Origin: an uncultured Oscillospiraceae bacterium
GTDB lineage: Bacteria; Bacillota; Clostridia; Oscillospirales; Oscillospiraceae
DNA length: 32,045 bases
Assembly (NCBI GenBank): GCA_900763685.1
Contig: CAAFLF010000013.1
Location: forward strand, 1 to 32,045
Reading direction: 5' to 3'
Positions 1-7,068 of the stretch are shown piece after piece. Every line of letters starts with the position of its first letter. The stretch's first letter is position 1. The position numbers and the translations under genes were made by a program. The notes beneath the pieces were generated by a model. That model saw only the letters and a list, made by a program, of their open reading frames with translations, was not told where the DNA came from and searched no databases.

Positions 1-381
1 CCCCTCAACCACTCGTAGGGCACGACGACCCCGGCGTGCCGCCCCCTCGTCCCCCGTCCCAACGTCCTCCGTAGGGCAGGGTGACCACACCCCGCCGAAC
101 CCCCGTCTCCCGTCCCCCGTCCCCCGCGGGCCCCCAACCACCCAATCCCGGCGCCAGAACTACCAGGCTTTCCCCAACCTCGTCTCCCACAAGGCAAAAT
201 CCCCTGAATGACCGCAAGCACCCCGCCCCGTCCCCCCGTCCCCCGTCCCAACGTCCCCCGTAAGCACGCAGCGAAGCGCCCGTGCCCGTCCTTTTGAATC
301 CCCCGTACCCTTCGGGATGGTTTCCAAAGGAAGGGCCGCGGCCCTTCCTTTGGTCGTAGGAGGGGCCTGGGGGCGGAATCG
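1..381. repeat. Dispersed intergenic repeat, copy A
   Basis: This segment is matched in the same orientation by 31724-32045. Shared blocks are 14-30 with 31724-31740 (identical), 153-168 with 31850-31865 (identical), and 319-380 with 31984-32045 (60 of 62 identical); the stretches between are diverged but alignable in places. The last block contains a perfect 30-bp palindrome at 324-353 with arms CCAAAGGAAGGGCCG and CGGCCCTTCCTTTGG. The reading frames across it are arginine, glycine and proline rich, have no good ribosome binding site and look like artefacts of GC-rich DNA. No gene is called in 1-602. Confidence 0.75.
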
Positions 382-409
382 AAACGCCCCAGAATTTTTC
401 TTCGGGATT

Positions 410-452
410 GTCAAGGGGGATTCTTTCAATTCGGAAAGAATCCCCCCTTGAC
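410..452. repeat. Strong hairpin next to repeat copy A
   Basis: An inverted repeat with arms GTCAAGGGGGATTCTTTC and GAAAGAATCCCCCCTTGAC, around a short AT-rich loop. One extra C in the right arm is the only mismatch. It lies just right of the block shared with the other window end, so it may be part of the same element; the second copy runs off the window before this point. Confidence 0.7.
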
Positions 453-480
453 CGGCAGCGGGCCCTCGCCCGCTCGCCGC

Positions 481-552
481 GCCGCCCGCCTTGCGGGCGG
501 CTTCCCCCTGCGCCCCAAGGGGGCGCGTCCCCCCCCAGCCCCGGTCGGGGCT
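481..552. repeat. Three consecutive GC hairpins upstream of the amidase gene
   Basis: Three short perfect hairpins lie in a row: GCCGCCCGC/GCGGGCGGC at 481-501, GCGCCCC/GGGGCGC at 510-526 and AGCCCC/GGGGCT at 537-552. None has a following T-tract, so they are not convincing terminators. They lie in the leader or upstream region of the gene starting at 603. Confidence 0.6.
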
Positions 553-602
553 GATCCCCCACCCCCGGCCGTGGTCACGGCCCACAAAGGAGGCATATCC
601 CC

Positions 603-1307
603 ATGCCCAGCGCGAATACCTTTGAAACAGCCCGTCCGGCCCGGAGCGCCCCGCCCCGGCGGCGGAGACGGCGGAGGCGCCGCCTGAACCCCCGGCCCTT
701 CCTGCTGCTCCTGCTCCTGGCTCTGGTCATCGGCGGCGTCCTCTTTGCCCGCCGGAGCCTGGCCCCGGCGGCGGACAGCGTCCCCGTGCCGGACTACGTG
801 AAGCGGGACTTCCTCACGGTGAACCCCTACTCCCGCCCCGGCGACGAGCTGAAGACCATCCGGGGCGTCGTCATCCACTACGTGGGAAATCCTTCCACCA
901 CCGCCAAGGCCAACCGGGATTACTTTGAGAGCCTCAGCGCCGGGACGGACGGCACCTACGCCTCCAGCCACTTCGTGGTGGGCCTGGAGGGCGAGGTCAT
1001 CCAGTGCGTTCCCCTCAGCGAGATCGCCTACGCCTCCAACTCCCGCAACGAGGACACCGTCTCCATCGAGGTCTGCCACCCGGACGAGACCGGCGAGTTC
1101 AGCCCCGTGACCTACGACAGCGTGGTGCGGCTCACCGCCTGGCTCTGCGAGACCTTCCGCCTGGACCCGGAGACCGACGTCATCCGCCACTACGATGTCA
1201 CCGGCAAGTACTGCCCCAAGTACTACGTGGAGAATGAGGACGCCTGGGCGGCCCTGAAGGCCGACGTTTCGGACCAGATGGCCCAGGACCAGGCCGCCGA
1301 GTCGTGA
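603..1307 (+). CDS. N-acetylmuramoyl-L-alanine amidase (amidase_2/PGRP family), membrane anchored
   Basis: A 234-residue protein. Residues 17-30 are strongly basic, followed by one hydrophobic segment at about 33-49, so it is probably a type II membrane protein with the enzyme outside the cell. The catalytic domain (about 65-225) has the amidase_2 pattern: zinc ligands H92 (in VVIHYV), H196 (in VIRHYDVTG) and C204 (in GKYCPKYY), with K202 and E156 near the active site. The family cleaves the amide bond between N-acetylmuramic acid and L-alanine in peptidoglycan. AAAGGAGG at 586-593 sits 9 bases before the ATG and supports this start. The gene stands alone; the AT-rich palindrome at 1320-1338 follows it. 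The in vivo role (turnover, sporulation or muropeptide scavenging) cannot be told from the sequence. Confidence 0.9.
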   Translation: MPSANTFETARPARSAPPRRRRRRRRRLNPRPFLLLLLLALVIGGVLFARRSLAPAADSVPVPDYVKRDFLTVNPYSRPGDELKTIRGVVIHYVGNPSTTAKANRDYFESLSAGTDGTYASSHFVVGLEGEVIQCVPLSEIAYASNSRNEDTVSIEVCHPDETGEFSPVTYDSVVRLTAWLCETFRLDPETDVIRHYDVTGKYCPKYYVENEDAWAALKADVSDQMAQDQAAES

Positions 1308-1354
1308 TGTTCCCCCGTCTTTCAAAAATTTTTTGAAAAATTTTTGGGTTTCCC

Positions 1355-1385
1355 GCAACATTTCGCCCCTCTGCGTCGTCTAATA
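1355..1385 (+). promoter_or_regulatory. Candidate ECF-sigma type promoter
   Basis: GCAACATTT (1355-1363) and CGTCTAATA (1377-1385) resemble ECF sigma promoters, whose hallmarks are an AAC core at -35 and CGTC at -10. The spacing from AAC to CGTC is 17 bases. It lies about 50 bases before the start of the small gene at 1434. No sigma-A type pair of similar quality is seen here. The assignment is by motif only. Confidence 0.45.
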
Positions 1386-1433
1386 GAGTAGAAACGAAAA
1401 CGCCGGTCCCGGCGGTGAAAGGAGATCATCCAC

Positions 1434-1598
1434 ATGAACGAAGCACAAAGCGCCATCTGGCGGATCTGGGTCGATACGAAGAACCGCATCGTCTCCTTCC
1501 ACGAGGCGGAAGGCTGCCAGCTGATGGAGTTCCACAACCGGGAGATGTTCCTCAGCTACATCGACGGCTTCACCGGCCGCCAGTACCGCTACCAGTAA
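1434..1598 (+). CDS. Small protein of unknown function, 54 residues
   Basis: This frame reads MNEAQSAIWRIWVD at the N-terminus and ends GRQYRYQ. AAAGGAG at 1418-1424 lies 9 bases before the ATG, and a strong terminator follows 11 bases after the stop, so the gene is bounded like a real transcription unit. The protein is rich in aromatic residues (W, F, Y, H) and charged residues, with no signal peptide or membrane segment. The middle (RIVSFHEAEGCQLMEF) looks like two short beta strands around a turn. I recognise the general look of a small clostridial hypothetical protein but know no function. The ECF-like promoter suggests it belongs to a stress or envelope regulon. Confidence 0.75.
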   Translation: MNEAQSAIWRIWVDTKNRIVSFHEAEGCQLMEFHNREMFLSYIDGFTGRQYRYQ

Positions 1599-1609
1599 AT
1601 GGCATACCC

Positions 1610-1645
1610 GCGCCCCGGAGCGAGAGCTCCGGGGCGCGTTCTCTT
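1610..1645 (+). terminator. Intrinsic terminator of the 54-residue gene
   Basis: Perfect 12-bp stem GCGCCCCGGAGC/GCTCCGGGGCGC with loop GAGA, followed by GTTCTCTTT. It directly follows the stop at 1598. Confidence 0.85.
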
Positions 1646-2031
1646 TCCCCGCCCGCCGCCGTCGAGACCCCCGCCGAAAACGGGGGCGGAAAGGGTCCCA
1701 TTTCCGGGACGGGAAATTTTTTTCTCTTCCGTTGCACGGAAGTATGCGAAAAAAGGCCCTTTGCCGGTCACTATCAGGGTGACGCTCGCTGCGAAGAGCC
1801 TCGCCCGAGGGTCTTCGCGGGGGTTTTCCGCCGAGGGCCTGCCCAGGCCCGCTTCCATGGGAGGGGGGCCTCTTTCCCGTGCCCGGCGAAAAAACGGAAA
1901 AAGAGAGATTATCCGCCCCAAAACGGAAGTTTATCCACCCTGCCGCCCGCCGGGGACGGCGGCCCTTCCGGCGGGGCGTTTTTCCGTCCCCTCTCGGCAA
2001 GGCGGGCGAAAAATTTTAGTGGTCCAACCTC
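1646..2031. other. Non-coding region with several strong hairpins
   Basis: No credible gene is present. Hairpins are ATTTCC/GGAAAT followed by T6 (1700-1723), CTTCCGT/ACGGAAG (1726-1742), GCGAAGA-g-CCTCG/CGAGG-g-TCTTCGC (1791-1818), GGGCCTG/CAGGCCC (about 1834-1850) and CCCGCCGG/CCGGCGGG followed by GCG and T5 (1946-1983). The last looks like an intrinsic terminator on the plus strand although no gene precedes it within 340 bases. Confidence 0.6.
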
Positions 2032-2060
2032 TTGATAGTTGTCGAACAATTTGCTATAAT
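2032..2060 (+). promoter_or_regulatory. Sigma-A promoter of the ketopantoate reductase gene, with internal inverted repeat
   Basis: TTGATA (2032-2037), a 17-base spacer and TATAAT (2055-2060) form a near-consensus promoter. Within the spacer, TTGTCGAACAA (2039-2049) is a perfect inverted repeat TTGT-CGA-ACAA, the TTGTnnnACAA form used by some GntR/FadR-type repressors. A protein bound there would block RNA polymerase directly. The 106-base leader before the ATG contains a CCCCCGCC/GGCGGGGG hairpin near 2111-2127. Confidence 0.8.
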
Positions 2061-2166
2061 GGCCTCGGCACGAAGGAAACGGCCCCGGCACGGGCGTTTC
2101 CCCACGGAGGACCCCCGCCCGGCGGGGGGCCCCGGATGAAAAAAAGAACGCGGGAGGTAATATCAC

Positions 2167-3090
2167 ATGAAAATCGGATTCCTGGGCTGCGGCGCCATGG
2201 GCAGCATCTACGCCGGCAACCTCACTAAGGCGCACGAGGTCTACATCTTCGACGCCATGCCCGCCGTGTGCGAGGCCGTGAACACCACCGGCATCACCAT
2301 CGACGAGCCCGACGGCTCCACCAAGGTCTATCACCCCGTCATCGCCACCACCGATCCCTCCACCATCGGCGAGATGGACATCATGATCGTCTTCGTCAAG
2401 TATCTCTTCCTGGAGAGCGCCCTGGAGAAGTGCAAGACCATGATCGGGCCCCACACCATCGTCCTCTCCCTGCAGAACGGCATCGGCAACTACGACGAGA
2501 TCGCGAAGGTGGTCCCCGAGAAGCAGATCTGCTGCGGCACCACCGCCCACGGCGCCACCAACCTGGGCCCCGGCCACTCCCGCCACACCGGCTGCGGCCC
2601 CACCAACGTGGGCACCATCAAGGGCGGCCACGAGAGCGCCGAGAAGGTCGCGGAGGCCCTCCGGGCCGGCGGCTTTGAGGTGAACGTGCAGGAGAACGTC
2701 ATGCAGCTCATCTGGCACAAGCTCTTCGCGAACATCGCCATCAACGCCATCACCGCCCTGCTGGACGTCACCAACGGCACCATTGCGGAGAACGAGCATG
2801 AGCGGGATCTTGCGGAGAAGATGGTCCGGGAGGCCGTGGCCGTGGCCAACGCCACCGGCTGCTCCTTCGACGTGGAGGCCGAGCTGAAGAACGCCTTTGA
2901 CGTGGCTCTGGCCACCGGCACCAACCGCTCCTCCATGCTGCAGGACGTCACCCGCAAGGGCATCACCGAGATCAAGATCATCAACGGCGCCGTGGTGAAG
3001 GAAGGCAAGGCCGCCGGCGTCCCCACCCCCTACAACGAGGCCATCGTGGACCTGATCCTGGCCAAGCAGGACAGCTACCTGCGGAAGTAA
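2167..3090 (+). CDS. panE: 2-dehydropantoate 2-reductase family protein (ketopantoate reductase)
   Basis: A 307-residue protein with the ApbA/PanE layout. The N-terminal Rossmann domain has the dinucleotide loop GCGAMG at residues 7-12, QNG at 103-105 contacts the substrate, and the helical C-terminal domain has the catalytic lysine candidate K185 in WHKLFANIAINA, followed by the family-typical NRSSMLQDV. The reaction is NADPH-dependent reduction of ketopantoate to pantoate for pantothenate and coenzyme A synthesis. GGAGGT at 2153-2158 is 8 bases before the ATG. It is a single-gene unit with its own promoter and terminator, and no other pan gene is nearby. Because the family includes paralogues with other 2-oxo acid substrates, the exact substrate is not certain. 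Confidence 0.85.
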   Translation: MKIGFLGCGAMGSIYAGNLTKAHEVYIFDAMPAVCEAVNTTGITIDEPDGSTKVYHPVIATTDPSTIGEMDIMIVFVKYLFLESALEKCKTMIGPHTIVLSLQNGIGNYDEIAKVVPEKQICCGTTAHGATNLGPGHSRHTGCGPTNVGTIKGGHESAEKVAEALRAGGFEVNVQENVMQLIWHKLFANIAINAITALLDVTNGTIAENEHERDLAEKMVREAVAVANATGCSFDVEAELKNAFDVALATGTNRSSMLQDVTRKGITEIKIINGAVVKEGKAAGVPTPYNEAIVDLILAKQDSYLRK

Positions 3091-3107
3091 GGCTTCCAAA
3101 AAGCGAA

Positions 3108-3150
3108 CAAGCCCCCTCCCCAGACCGGGGAGGGGGCTTGCTGTTTGATT
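3108..3150 (+). terminator. Intrinsic terminator after panE
   Basis: A 14-bp stem CAAGCCCCCTCCCC/GGGGAGGGGGCTTG with a 5-base loop, followed by CTGTTTGATTT. Confidence 0.85.
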
Positions 3151-3189
3151 TGGGGGACGGGAAAAGGCGCGAAGATCAAAAAGTTGATG

Positions 3190-3387
3190 TCAGCGCTGTT
3201 GAAGGATTTCGTAGTATCTGTGAGCGAGCCGGAAAAACGCGGTGACAGAATCTCCGTCCGGTTCATGGAGGCGGATGAGAGCGGCCCAATCGAGGTCCCG
3301 ATCGTCCCGGTAGAGCTGGGATAAATAGGAAGGGAAGCCGGGGAACAGCCAGTCGTGATAGGCGCCGTCCCGCTCCTTCTCCGCCAT
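3190..3387 (-). CDS. Short ORF, possibly the 3' remnant of a larger gene
   Basis: Sixty-five residues with the look of real coding sequence (GAYHDWLFPGFPSYLSQLYR near the start, RLAHRYYEILQQR at the end). The ATG at 3387 has no Shine-Dalgarno sequence. The frame stays open upstream, reading IALRHFLSGYI just before this ATG, and runs back through the end of the 3429-3878 gene without a well-placed start. That is what a gene that has lost its 5' part would look like. The function is not recognised. It is the last reading frame of the minus-strand surface cluster. Confidence 0.4.
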   Translation of the reverse strand: MAEKERDGAYHDWLFPGFPSYLSQLYRDDRDLDWAALIRLHEPDGDSVTAFFRLAHRYYEILQQR

Positions 3388-3428
3388 GATGTAGCCGGAC
3401 AGGAAGTGCCGAAGGGCGATTTGTGCGC

Positions 3429-3878
3429 TTAGCGGATGATTTCCAGTATTTGTTCCATCAACTGCTTCTGTTCCGCGGGTTTCATGCGGTAAACTTTCTC
3501 GTTGACGACAATTTGCTCGGAGGATGTCAGCGTTACGCTGTGGATCAGGGAACCGTCGTCGTACACGTAAAGGGAGAGCGTCTCGCTCCCCAATCCGGAG
3601 ATCACCCCATTCTTGGAAAACAGAGTGCCAACGGTCCTTCGGTAGGGATGCTCCCCCAGTAAGGCCAAAATGGCGCGCGTTTGCTCCGGGGTGATGTCCT
3701 GATAGGAAACGGGGTCAACGTAGGCCTCCCCGTTCCGAACGCCCAGTTCACAGTATAGCAGGTTTATCTGATCGCTCTCCCCCGCAAGGTCCGAAAGGGA
3801 CAGGGGCTTAAAATAGAGGACGCCGCAGGTCAGCAGCGCGATCACAATGACCGTGAGAAAGATCACTTTTCGTTTCAT
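3429..3878 (-). CDS. Membrane-anchored or secreted protein of unknown function, 149 residues
   Basis: The N-terminus is MKRK followed by a hydrophobic segment at about residues 5-22, giving a signal anchor or an uncleaved signal peptide. The LLTC stretch is a poor lipobox. The exported part (about 30-149) is predicted to be mixed alpha/beta, with an early cysteine in NLLYCELGV and a charged C-terminal helix. No known domain is recognised. A weak ribosome site (GGGAGA) precedes the ATG. It lies 63 bases downstream of the lipoprotein frame ending at 3942 and is oriented with it. The GC-rich segment TCCCGGCGGGGG at 3926-3937, also found before two other genes of the cluster, lies in its upstream region. 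Confidence 0.7.
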   Translation of the reverse strand: MKRKVIFLTVIVIALLTCGVLYFKPLSLSDLAGESDQINLLYCELGVRNGEAYVDPVSYQDITPEQTRAILALLGEHPYRRTVGTLFSKNGVISGLGSETLSLYVYDDGSLIHSVTLTSSEQIVVNEKVYRMKPAEQKQLMEQILEIIR

Positions 3879-3941
3879 ACGGAAGGTCTCCCGATCTTGA
3901 AGTCTCGTTCCGCCGGATCGCTCTGTCCCGGCGGGGGGCGC

Positions 3942-5592
3942 TTAGCGCTTGAGATCCAGCTCCCCCAGGAAGAGGTCGTACTCCGCCTGGAACGCGGCGG
4001 TATTGGGGAAGAGCGCGTGATAGGCGTCCAGGTCCGTTTCCGCCTGGAGGATGGCGTCCAATCCGTACTTCTCCACCAGGTACCGCACGAAGACCATGGC
4101 CTGGGCGTAGGAGAGCTCATTCTCCGGGTACTTCCGGTCGATTCCCGTGCGCTCCGCCACGGATTCGCCGACGAAGGGAAAGCCCGGGGTGCCCTGATAT
4201 TCCGGATGGAGGCAGGCCGCGTAGCCCGCGGCCTGATAGATGAGAGAGATCGCCTGGTCCATCTGGCGGGCCTGAGAGATGTCCCGCCCCGTCATCTCCT
4301 GAAAGACCGCCGCGATCTCATCGCGGATCTCCCGCAGGGGGGCGGAGAGCTTGGCCGCGGCCGCGTCACTGGCGAGGGAGTCCACCACGGCGGGATCCGC
4401 GTCATAGGGGATACAGGGGGCGGACAGGTAGGTCACCAGGCCCTCGCACAGCCAGTGCCGCTCCTCCGACGACCCCATGGGCATCAGGCCGTGGACCAGC
4501 TCGCGCGGGGTGTCTTCCCGCGCGAGGACGACCGCCTGTGATCCGTCTATCTTTGTCCAGGACCGGGGCGCGGAATCGCTGTCACAGACCGTGATCAGGG
4601 TGCGGAAGGACCGATCCCGCAGGGAGGCGCAAAATACCGGCGCGTCCCGCTCCAGGCGGGCGTAGAGCTGATCGACGCCCCGGTAAAGCTCCACCAGGAT
4701 GGGGTAGACATCGTCCGCCGCGGGCATCCAGTCCACGCTCTGGAGGTTCAGCTGAAAGTTCCGCTCCTGAATGATCCAGGGGATGTCGGCGGTCTGGGAG
4801 AGCGGAAGGGCGCAGACGCGGGCGGCTTCCGGGGTGTCCAAGTCGTCCAGGGACAGGGAGAGACCCAGCTCCTCCCGCCACGCGGCCCGGCAGGCGGGGT
4901 CGGAGCCCTCCGTGAGGAAGGTCTCCAGGCCGGAGCGGGAGAGGATGAACTCCGTGAGGGACTGGGCGATCTCCTCCGAGAGGGCCCGGGTCTCTTGGTC
5001 CGCGAAAGCCTCAATGAAGTAGCAGGGGGCCAGTGACAGGATGTGAGACGCGGGGCGCTTCGCCGCGTAGGTGTTCAGCCGGTCGGAGAGCGCTTCCGGG
5101 GACGGGGCGCTGGCCTTCAGGGCCGCGCGGCTCAGGCCCACGCACTGCCACCAGGGGTCCAGCGCGAAGACCTGGGAGGTCAGATACGGGAGGTATTCCC
5201 GGCTTTCGATGCGGCTTGCCTCGCAGAACAGCTGGGAGCCCGCCGCCACCGGCGCTCCGGTGATGGTCTCCGGGACCACATAGACCTCCACCGGATGGGT
5301 CCATTCCCCGCCAAGGGCGCGCAGCGCGTCGTGATCCGCCGCGATCCGCTCCGCGAGGGCCGGGGACGCGTCGTCGTCAAAGGCGTCGGCGGCGAAGTGG
5401 ATGGTCAGGCCGTCCAGCGCGACGGACCGGGTCTGAAAGGAAGCGCCGTAGACCTCGTCCCGGGGATGGTCCCCGTCTACGAAGTCCGACGCCGAAAGGT
5501 GGGCCGGATCGGCAGGGTCCCCTTCCGCCGCAGCCGCAGAGGGTCCAGAGGAAGAGGACGGCCAAAAGGACGGCATAGCGGTACTTTTTCAC
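3942..5592 (-). pseudogene. Frameshifted lipoprotein with a degenerate gluzincin (HExxH) peptidase-like domain
   Basis: The start is GTG at 5592, supported by AGGAGG 8 bases upstream. It opens a lipoprotein signal peptide: MKKYRYAV, a hydrophobic core, and lipobox LCGC. The rest of the protein lies in the frame one base away (5576 to 3942), so the total of 1651 bases needs one base removed or two added. The switch falls in the G-rich stretch near 5530-5545, just after the lipobox. In the body, numbering from 5576, RELVH (358-362) followed by HWLCEGLVTYL (374-384) matches the HExxH...WxxEG pattern of peptidase-MA-like proteins, with Arg in place of the first zinc-binding His. The repaired length would be about 549 residues. 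Either a sequencing indel or real decay could explain the frameshift; the RExxH change suggests decay or a pseudoenzyme. Confidence 0.7.
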
Positions 5593-5641
5593 GAGGGTTA
5601 CCTCCTGAGAGTTTTTTATCTTCGCGTATCCCGGCGGGGGA

Positions 5642-6550
5642 TCAGGGCTCGGCCCACTGGATGGCGCCGTCCCCCCGCTGGAGCAGGAGACGGTCGGAGA
5701 GGCAGGCGTAGGTGATGTCCTCCGGCAGGGCGATCTCCCGGAAGGCCGGGGTCTCCGGGTCCGAGGTGTCCAGGGCCAGGAAGCGGCCGTCGGCCATGCG
5801 TACGACCCCGGCGTAGACCGCGGCGACGCCGGTCAGGCGCTTTTCCGGGGTGAGCGTCCATCCGGTGGGGGTCTCCGTCTCCCGGACCGCATAGAGGTCA
5901 TTCCCCTTCACCGCCCACGCGCCGAAGGGCAGGTCATCGAAGCCCTGCCCCACCAGCACCGGCTCCGAAGTGCTGAACTCCATGAACGTGCCGCAGAAGA
6001 GGAGGTCGCCGTTTTCCAGGAGGACGAAGGAGCCGTCATCCTGCGCGGCGACGGCCTTCGCTCCGCCCATGACCCGGACAGGCGGGGTATACTGGGTGGC
6101 CTCGTCCACCGCCACCGGGTATCCGGTGTTCCGGCCGCAGACATAGACATCCCCGTCCGCCGTCAGGAAGACGAAGTGGTTCAGTCCTGCCGAGACATCC
6201 GTCACATGGTCCGCCACGAGCCGGGGCTCCGACCCAGGCTCGTCCAGCATATACTCGCCGACGCTCCAAAGGCGGCCCTGGGCGTCGATGGCGAGGCAGC
6301 CCCGCCAGCCCGCGTCCACGGACACGATATCCGCCAGGATCGGGACCGCCTCCTCCAGGGAGGGCGCCTGGGGATACCGATCGCCCCAGGCGTAGAGGCT
6401 GTGGTCTTGCTCAATGGCGTAGTAGGTAAACGTGTTGGCGGAGAGGGTGTGGGCGGCGGGCTGATAGGCCGCGCCGGTCCCGCTGTCCGCGGCGACGATC
6501 CCGGCCAGCAGGGCCGCGCAGAGAAGGAGATAAACGATTCTAGCCTTTAT
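5642..6550 (-). CDS. Secreted RCC1-repeat protein with an ATA at the expected start position
   Basis: The frame is open from 6550 and encodes about 302 residues. The first residues after the putative start (KARIVYLLLCAALLAG) form a typical signal peptide, and GGAGG at 6558-6562 is 7 bases upstream of the codon at 6550. That codon is ATA, not ATG. The next usual start, GTG at 6325, would delete the signal peptide and the first repeat and has no ribosome site. The mature part contains RCC1/BNR-type repeats: LYAWGD, GRLWSVGEY, GDVYVCGRNTGYP and GDLLFCGTF, each a G-x-hydrophobic-W/C-G blade of a beta propeller. Such propellers usually bind proteins or glycans at the surface. It lies between the DUF4240-like gene and the lipoprotein gene in the same direction. 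It could still be translated weakly from ATA. Confidence 0.75.
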   Translation of the reverse strand: MKARIVYLLLCAALLAGIVAADSGTGAAYQPAAHTLSANTFTYYAIEQDHSLYAWGDRYPQAPSLEEAVPILADIVSVDAGWRGCLAIDAQGRLWSVGEYMLDEPGSEPRLVADHVTDVSAGLNHFVFLTADGDVYVCGRNTGYPVAVDEATQYTPPVRVMGGAKAVAAQDDGSFVLLENGDLLFCGTFMEFSTSEPVLVGQGFDDLPFGAWAVKGNDLYAVRETETPTGWTLTPEKRLTGVAAVYAGVVRMADGRFLALDTSDPETPAFREIALPEDITYACLSDRLLLQRGDGAIQWAEP

Positions 6551-6580
6551 GGGGGTTCCTCCGTTTGTTTTTTGGGGGGG

Positions 6581-7027
6581 TTATTGCCAGGCGGAGCGGT
6601 TGCTACCGGTCTCGTAGCTGAAGGGGGGCGTGTGGGGGTAGTCCTGGGGCGAGCGGTGACGCTTTCGCGCCCAGGCTTTTTGGGGGACGTAGAGCAGGGA
6701 CTCAAACTCCATGCGCCAGACGCCTTTTTCCCTCCCGCGTTTGACCCTTTGGTAGTAGGCCGGTCCGTTAATGAGAGCGACGCAGCGGGAGTAGAGGAAG
6801 GAGTCGTCGCTCATCAGCAGGTCCGCTTCCCGGCACTGCTCCGCCAGTTTTTTGGTGTCCAATTGATACAAAAGCTCTGACATGAGGTCGTCAAACGCAA
6901 AGATCGCGGCGTCGTCCCGCTCCGAGAGGAAGTGGATGACGGGGCGCAGTACCGCGTCATCGTTCCCCTCCTGGGTCCAATCACAGAGCGCCATCGTAGT
7001 CCAGAAGAAGTCATATTTTCCAAGCAT
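6581..7027 (-). CDS. DUF4240-like protein
   Basis: A 148-residue soluble protein that opens with YDFFWTTMALCDW, followed by a charged helix ending in a D-D-A pattern, a LMSELLYQLD segment and a C-terminal aromatic region. This order (aromatic FW near the start, acidic helix, then a D-D-S-F-L-Y segment and an ALINGPAYY helix) resembles the DUF4240 family; the match is by eye. AGGAGG lies 12 bases before the ATG at 7027, a little further than usual. It is the first gene of the minus-strand surface cluster, but has no export signal itself. The gene appears intact. Its function is unknown. Confidence 0.7.
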   Translation of the reverse strand: MLGKYDFFWTTMALCDWTQEGNDDAVLRPVIHFLSERDDAAIFAFDDLMSELLYQLDTKKLAEQCREADLLMSDDSFLYSRCVALINGPAYYQRVKRGREKGVWRMEFESLLYVPQKAWARKRHRSPQDYPHTPPFSYETGSNRSAWQ

Positions 7028-7068
7028 GGTGGTTTCGCGCCTCCTGACGATTTCGTGTTTCCGCTGTT

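Noticed and set aside
1..600. CRISPR array or tandem repeat in the CCCCCGTC-rich left end
   Set aside because: CCCCCGTCC recurs, but units are short and irregular with no spacer of constant length.
426..1361. 311-residue minus-strand frame over the amidase gene and repeat
   Set aside because: The amidase on the plus strand has a ribosome site, zinc ligands and a membrane anchor; the opposite frame has none of these.
1700..2166. T-box or other known riboswitch before panE
   Set aside because: No T-box sequence (AGGGTGGnACCGCG) or other riboswitch core that I know is present; the GGGTGACGCTCGC segment is only a partial resemblance.
2167..3090. Ketopantoate reductase as part of a pantothenate operon
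   Set aside because: No panB, panC or panD lies nearby, and the gene has its own promoter and terminator.
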